Source: Oceanospirillum sp964342385
Lineage (GTDB): Bacteria > Pseudomonadota > Gammaproteobacteria > Pseudomonadales > Halomonadaceae
NCBI GenBank assembly: GCA_964342385.1
Contig: CAYFGP010000005.1
Location: forward strand, 51,299-115,298
Length of the DNA: 64,000 nucleotides
Direction of reading: 5' to 3'
The translations under genes were made by a program, and so were the position numbers. Below are positions 61,047-64,000 of this stretch, piece after piece. The notes beneath the pieces were generated by a model, which worked only from the letters and a program-made list of their open reading frames with translations, did no database searches and was not told where the DNA came from. Positions within the stretch are counted from its first letter, which is position 1. Every line of letters starts with the position of its first letter.

Positions 61047-62075
61047 ATGATACCTGTTTCTTCATCTTCTGTGCAGTTACCTACGCAGAAAACCTCCCCT
61101 GATACCCCATGGCAGCAACTTTTTTCCGAAAGTTTGCTGACACCCGAGCAATTAGTTCAGCGGCTAGCACTGCCTGAAGCACTGCTGACTGAGATCAAGC
61201 AAGCCAGTGAGCTGTTTCAGCTTAGAGTCCCTGCACCTTATCTGAACCGTATCAAGAAAGGGGATATTAACGATCCCCTGTTAAAACAGGTACTGCCGCT
61301 AGGATTAGAAGCAGTTCAAACACCTGGCTACGTTACGGATCCTCTACAGGAAAAAGACAGCAACCCTATTCCAGGCCTAGTGCATAAATATAAAAGCCGG
61401 GTACTGCTGATTACTGCGGGTGCCTGTGCGGTTAACTGCCGCTACTGTTTCCGTCGTCATTTTGAATATCAGGATAATGCGATTTCCAGTACTCGCCTGA
61501 AAGAAATCTCAGACTATCTGATGCAACATCCAGAAATTAATGAGGTGATCTTAAGCGGTGGCGACCCTTTAGCCACCAGTGATCATCGCCTGCAACAGAT
61601 TGTTAGCACGCTGGAAGCAATCCCTCATATCAAGCGCCTGCGTATTCATACCCGTTTACCAGTGGTGATTCCACAACGAGTCACAGAGCACCTAGTGAAT
61701 TTTTTGGCGGAAAGCCTCTTAAAGGTTATTTGGGTATTGCATATCAATCACCCACAAGAAATTGATTCTCATGTACGCCAAGTCAGTCAGCGACTAAAAA
61801 GCAGCAACATGTTAGTACTCAATCAGTCGGTCATCCTTAAAGACATCAATAATGATGTGGCTACTTTAACCCTGCTCAGCGAAACTTTGTTTGAATCAGA
61901 CATACTGCCGTATTATCTTCATGCCTTTGATCCAGTCACAGGAGCAGCTCATTTTAATGTGACTGACCAGGAAGCAATACAGCTCTGGCAAGCTCTGCAA
62001 GCTGAACTACCGGGCTTTCTTTTGCCCAAACTTGTAAGGGAAATTCCTGGAAAGGTATCAAAGACTTTACTCTAG
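61047..62075 (+). CDS. epmB: Lysine 2,3-aminomutase EpmB
   Basis: 342 residues. A radical SAM enzyme with CAVNCRYCFRRHF (CxxxCxxC, about 131-143) and a PLP-binding region. VILSGGDPLATSD and IRIHTRLPVVIPQR are family motifs. It converts L-lysine to (R)-beta-lysine for EpmA. It is shorter than clostridial LAM and fits the EpmB group. The start is ATG with a poor ribosome site. Confidence 0.95.
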   Translation: MIPVSSSSVQLPTQKTSPDTPWQQLFSESLLTPEQLVQRLALPEALLTEIKQASELFQLRVPAPYLNRIKKGDINDPLLKQVLPLGLEAVQTPGYVTDPLQEKDSNPIPGLVHKYKSRVLLITAGACAVNCRYCFRRHFEYQDNAISSTRLKEISDYLMQHPEINEVILSGGDPLATSDHRLQQIVSTLEAIPHIKRLRIHTRLPVVIPQRVTEHLVNFLAESLLKVIWVLHINHPQEIDSHVRQVSQRLKSSNMLVLNQSVILKDINNDVATLTLLSETLFESDILPYYLHAFDPVTGAAHFNVTDQEAIQLWQALQAELPGFLLPKLVREIPGKVSKTLL

Positions 62076-62222
62076 TGGCCGATAATAAACAGAGTCAGTA
62101 TTAATTTCTCTGTAAAAACAGTATCTTCTGACAATCTGTTTTAAACTCTAAGCCAAAACAGTTCTTGTATCAGATGAAAAAAGACTAAAGCTAACCCTGT
62201 AGCCGGATGCTTGATAAGAATT

Positions 62223-63764
62223 ATGACAATAGCCCTGGATATCCCATCACCCTGCCGGGATCAGCTGACATTTGCTGAAACCAGCGTCACAGGCTTAGAA
62301 GAGTGGGTCTCGGCATTACCTATGGTGCATATTGGTGGCACTGTAAAGCAGATCTATCAAGCCTTACTAGAGCTGAACGAGCTTAAAACATCTCCGCTCA
62401 ATCGACTGCAGATGCTCGAAGTCATTCGGCCTGCAACCCATCATCTGCTAAATACTCTGAGTCGTAGCTATCTGAGCCATAACCCTACAGTAGAAAGTAT
62501 CCAACATCAGATTCAAATCTCAGATTTGGCTCAGGCATTACAACATGAGCTATCGACTGGATACAAAATAGTGTTTGCAGAAACACTGGCCCAACAGCAG
62601 CAGATGGCCATAACGAGTTTTAATGATCTGCTAAGCCAGAGTATCCATAGAGCTATGACAGAAATTGGTTTGAGCATACTACGTGCTTGCCAATTGTATA
62701 CAACGACTGGCGAAGGGGTTTGGCAAGAACTTTACCTACTCTTTCGTTATGCTCAGAAATTCAAACTACTCAAACAACAAACCTCTGACCCAGAAAAGTA
62801 CTTTAAGCGACGTAGCAGTACAGAGGATGCATTTAAACAGGTCTTGTTACTGGCATGTACTAAACCAAACCAGTTACGACCAATCGAATTAGACCGAATG
62901 TACAAGACCCTAGAGCTTTGGTCTGATAGCAGCAAGCTAGTTCCAGCAGCACATAAAGCGGCTCTATTTGTACTGGATAGCCAGCAAAATATCCCCCCTG
63001 TATACAAACAGAACTTACAGGAGGAACTAAGCAAACATCATGTTGGCCTGTTTACCGAACAACTGGCTCACTATATCTATCAGCACCTCAAAGCGAAGCG
63101 GCAAGATAGTAATATCCCTATTCAAATCCCCAACACTTTACCTGTTACTCTATTAAAACATCTTATTTTTTGCTGGAGTAAACCCAGCAAACGCAACAGT
63201 GATCGAACCCCTACCAATGGTCTCGTAACAATCTGTTTTGGAATGGAAAATATTCATCACTATCTAGAAGACAGTATTGGCAAGATAGAACAGCATCCTG
63301 TTGATGAAGCCCAATTAATCAATGCCAGTATAGGGGGCTACTGCATCCAAAGTTACGACCAGAATGTATTTAGCGTTGAGGCCTGCTCACTCATTGGCAT
63401 ACAAGAAACAGATAAGGCCTGGCGCTTGGGAATCGTTCGCTGGATCAAAAACAGCGATGATTTTTATGAGAGTCAGCTCGGCATACAAACACTTGCTGAA
63501 CAGGCTACTTGCTGCAAAATCCGAACATTGAAAAAATCAGGTGATAGCGGGGCTTTTGTGCCTGGTTTCTTTATACCAGAACTACCCGCCATGGGTATTC
63601 AAGCCAATATCATCACGCCTTCATTACCAGACTTTTCAGAGAAACTAAAAGTTGAACTCGATATTCATGGTGAGCTTAAGCAGTTCCGCCTGAGCCAGCT
63701 TGTCGAAAAATCTGCAGATCACTATCGTTTTGAAGCTTTAGCACTCAATACTGTAATTGAGTAA
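62223..63764 (+). CDS. PilZ-motif-bearing hypothetical protein, candidate c-di-GMP effector
   Basis: ATG 62223 is preferred (513 residues); the frame also offers TTG 62211 (517; numbering below uses it). The N-terminal about 300 residues are helical and resemble a pseudomonad-type hypothetical family (ALLELNELKTSPLNRLQMLEVIRP). The C-terminal part has RNSDR (328-332, RxxxR) and NASIGG (371-376, NxSxxG), the two motifs of PilZ c-di-GMP binding sites, followed by LGIVRWIKN and QLGIQTL as in PilZ beta-barrels. There is no signal peptide or TM. The output target is unknown. Confidence 0.75.
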   Translation: MTIALDIPSPCRDQLTFAETSVTGLEEWVSALPMVHIGGTVKQIYQALLELNELKTSPLNRLQMLEVIRPATHHLLNTLSRSYLSHNPTVESIQHQIQISDLAQALQHELSTGYKIVFAETLAQQQQMAITSFNDLLSQSIHRAMTEIGLSILRACQLYTTTGEGVWQELYLLFRYAQKFKLLKQQTSDPEKYFKRRSSTEDAFKQVLLLACTKPNQLRPIELDRMYKTLELWSDSSKLVPAAHKAALFVLDSQQNIPPVYKQNLQEELSKHHVGLFTEQLAHYIYQHLKAKRQDSNIPIQIPNTLPVTLLKHLIFCWSKPSKRNSDRTPTNGLVTICFGMENIHHYLEDSIGKIEQHPVDEAQLINASIGGYCIQSYDQNVFSVEACSLIGIQETDKAWRLGIVRWIKNSDDFYESQLGIQTLAEQATCCKIRTLKKSGDSGAFVPGFFIPELPAMGIQANIITPSLPDFSEKLKVELDIHGELKQFRLSQLVEKSADHYRFEALALNTVIE

Positions 63765-63946
63765 TATCATAAGTGAAGCTATGCAGACCAAGTGCTTCAA
63801 CCTGCCGCCCTACTTACACTACACAAGCCTTACGTTGGCTCAATTATTGAGCTCAGCCAGATAGGGGCTTGGTTTCATGTCAGGTTCTATTTCTCATTCT
63901 TTTGCGTAGATATTCACTTTCAGGCTTTTCTTTCACGCATACGAAA

Positions 63947-63974
63947 AAACCCCGATCATTGCTGATCGGGGTTT
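63947..63974. terminator. Terminator near the right edge
   Basis: A perfect 12-bp stem AAACCCCGATCA/TGATCGGGGTTT with a 4-nt loop. The minus strand has six T after the stem, so it probably ends a minus-strand gene outside the window and may also serve the plus-strand gene. A small palindrome GCTCAAT.ATTGAGC lies at 63838-63852; otherwise 63765-63946 is empty. Confidence 0.8.
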
Positions 63975-64000
63975 GCTGTCTTTTCTAAAAAGACTAAATA

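Noticed and set aside
1..64000. CRISPR arrays, insertion sequences, prophage genes, tRNA or rRNA genes
   Set aside because: No regularly spaced repeats, transposase or phage proteins, or tRNA-like cloverleaf were seen on reading the window.

Overview
The window comes from a motile, polarly flagellated-type marine gammaproteobacterium, most likely Oceanospirillales/Oceanospirillaceae (inference from protein families, gene order and moderate base composition; no search was run). From hflK to psd, the gene order purA-hisZ-hflC-hflK-hflX-hfq-miaA-mutL-amiC-tsaE-nnr / queG / orn / rsgA / motB-motA / rhdA-psd is the order I recall from Pseudomonas aeruginosa. This places the organism close to the pseudomonad/Oceanospirillales branch.

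Region 1 (1-9.95 kb) is a flagellar rod, hook and ring operon on the minus strand, flgBCDEFGHIJ, followed by flgK, which runs off the left edge. A sigma54-like promoter precedes flgB. Two tandem hairpins separate flgE from flgF, and a terminator separates flgJ from flgK. Region 2 (10.2-15.1 kb) is an acyl-CoA catabolic unit: acyl-CoA dehydrogenase, short-chain dehydrogenase, acyl-CoA synthetase and a TetR regulator. A shared operator-like sequence sits before the regulator and the synthetase, with a variant before the dehydrogenase. Region 3 (15.3-20.2 kb) holds pseG-pseH-pseI (pseudaminic acid synthesis) and one flagellin gene. The 955-bp gap before the flagellin contains a sigma28-like promoter followed about 130 bp later by a terminator.

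Region 4 (20.3-38 kb) is signalling: a transmembrane chemoreceptor, a small soluble protein resembling the chemoreceptor tip paired with a diiron ODP-type oxygen-sensor homologue, and three different GGDEF/EAL proteins. Interleaved are an aromatic aminotransferase, two small ORFs downstream of a perfect FNR/ANR box, a DsbA-family protein, rsmE, hemH and a DUF6482-type gene. Region 5 (38-59 kb) is the conserved housekeeping block named above, including the motAB stator. Region 6 (59-64 kb) holds the EF-P beta-lysylation genes (epmA, efp, epmB) and a protein with PilZ-type c-di-GMP binding motifs.

Motility dominates the window: the flagellum body, filament and its probable sugar, the stator, chemoreception, and c-di-GMP control. 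The most interesting candidate system is the mini-chemoreceptor plus ODP pair at 22.6-24.0 kb. The sigma28-like promoter/terminator unit upstream of the flagellin comes next. No tRNA, rRNA, CRISPR array or insertion sequence was seen.
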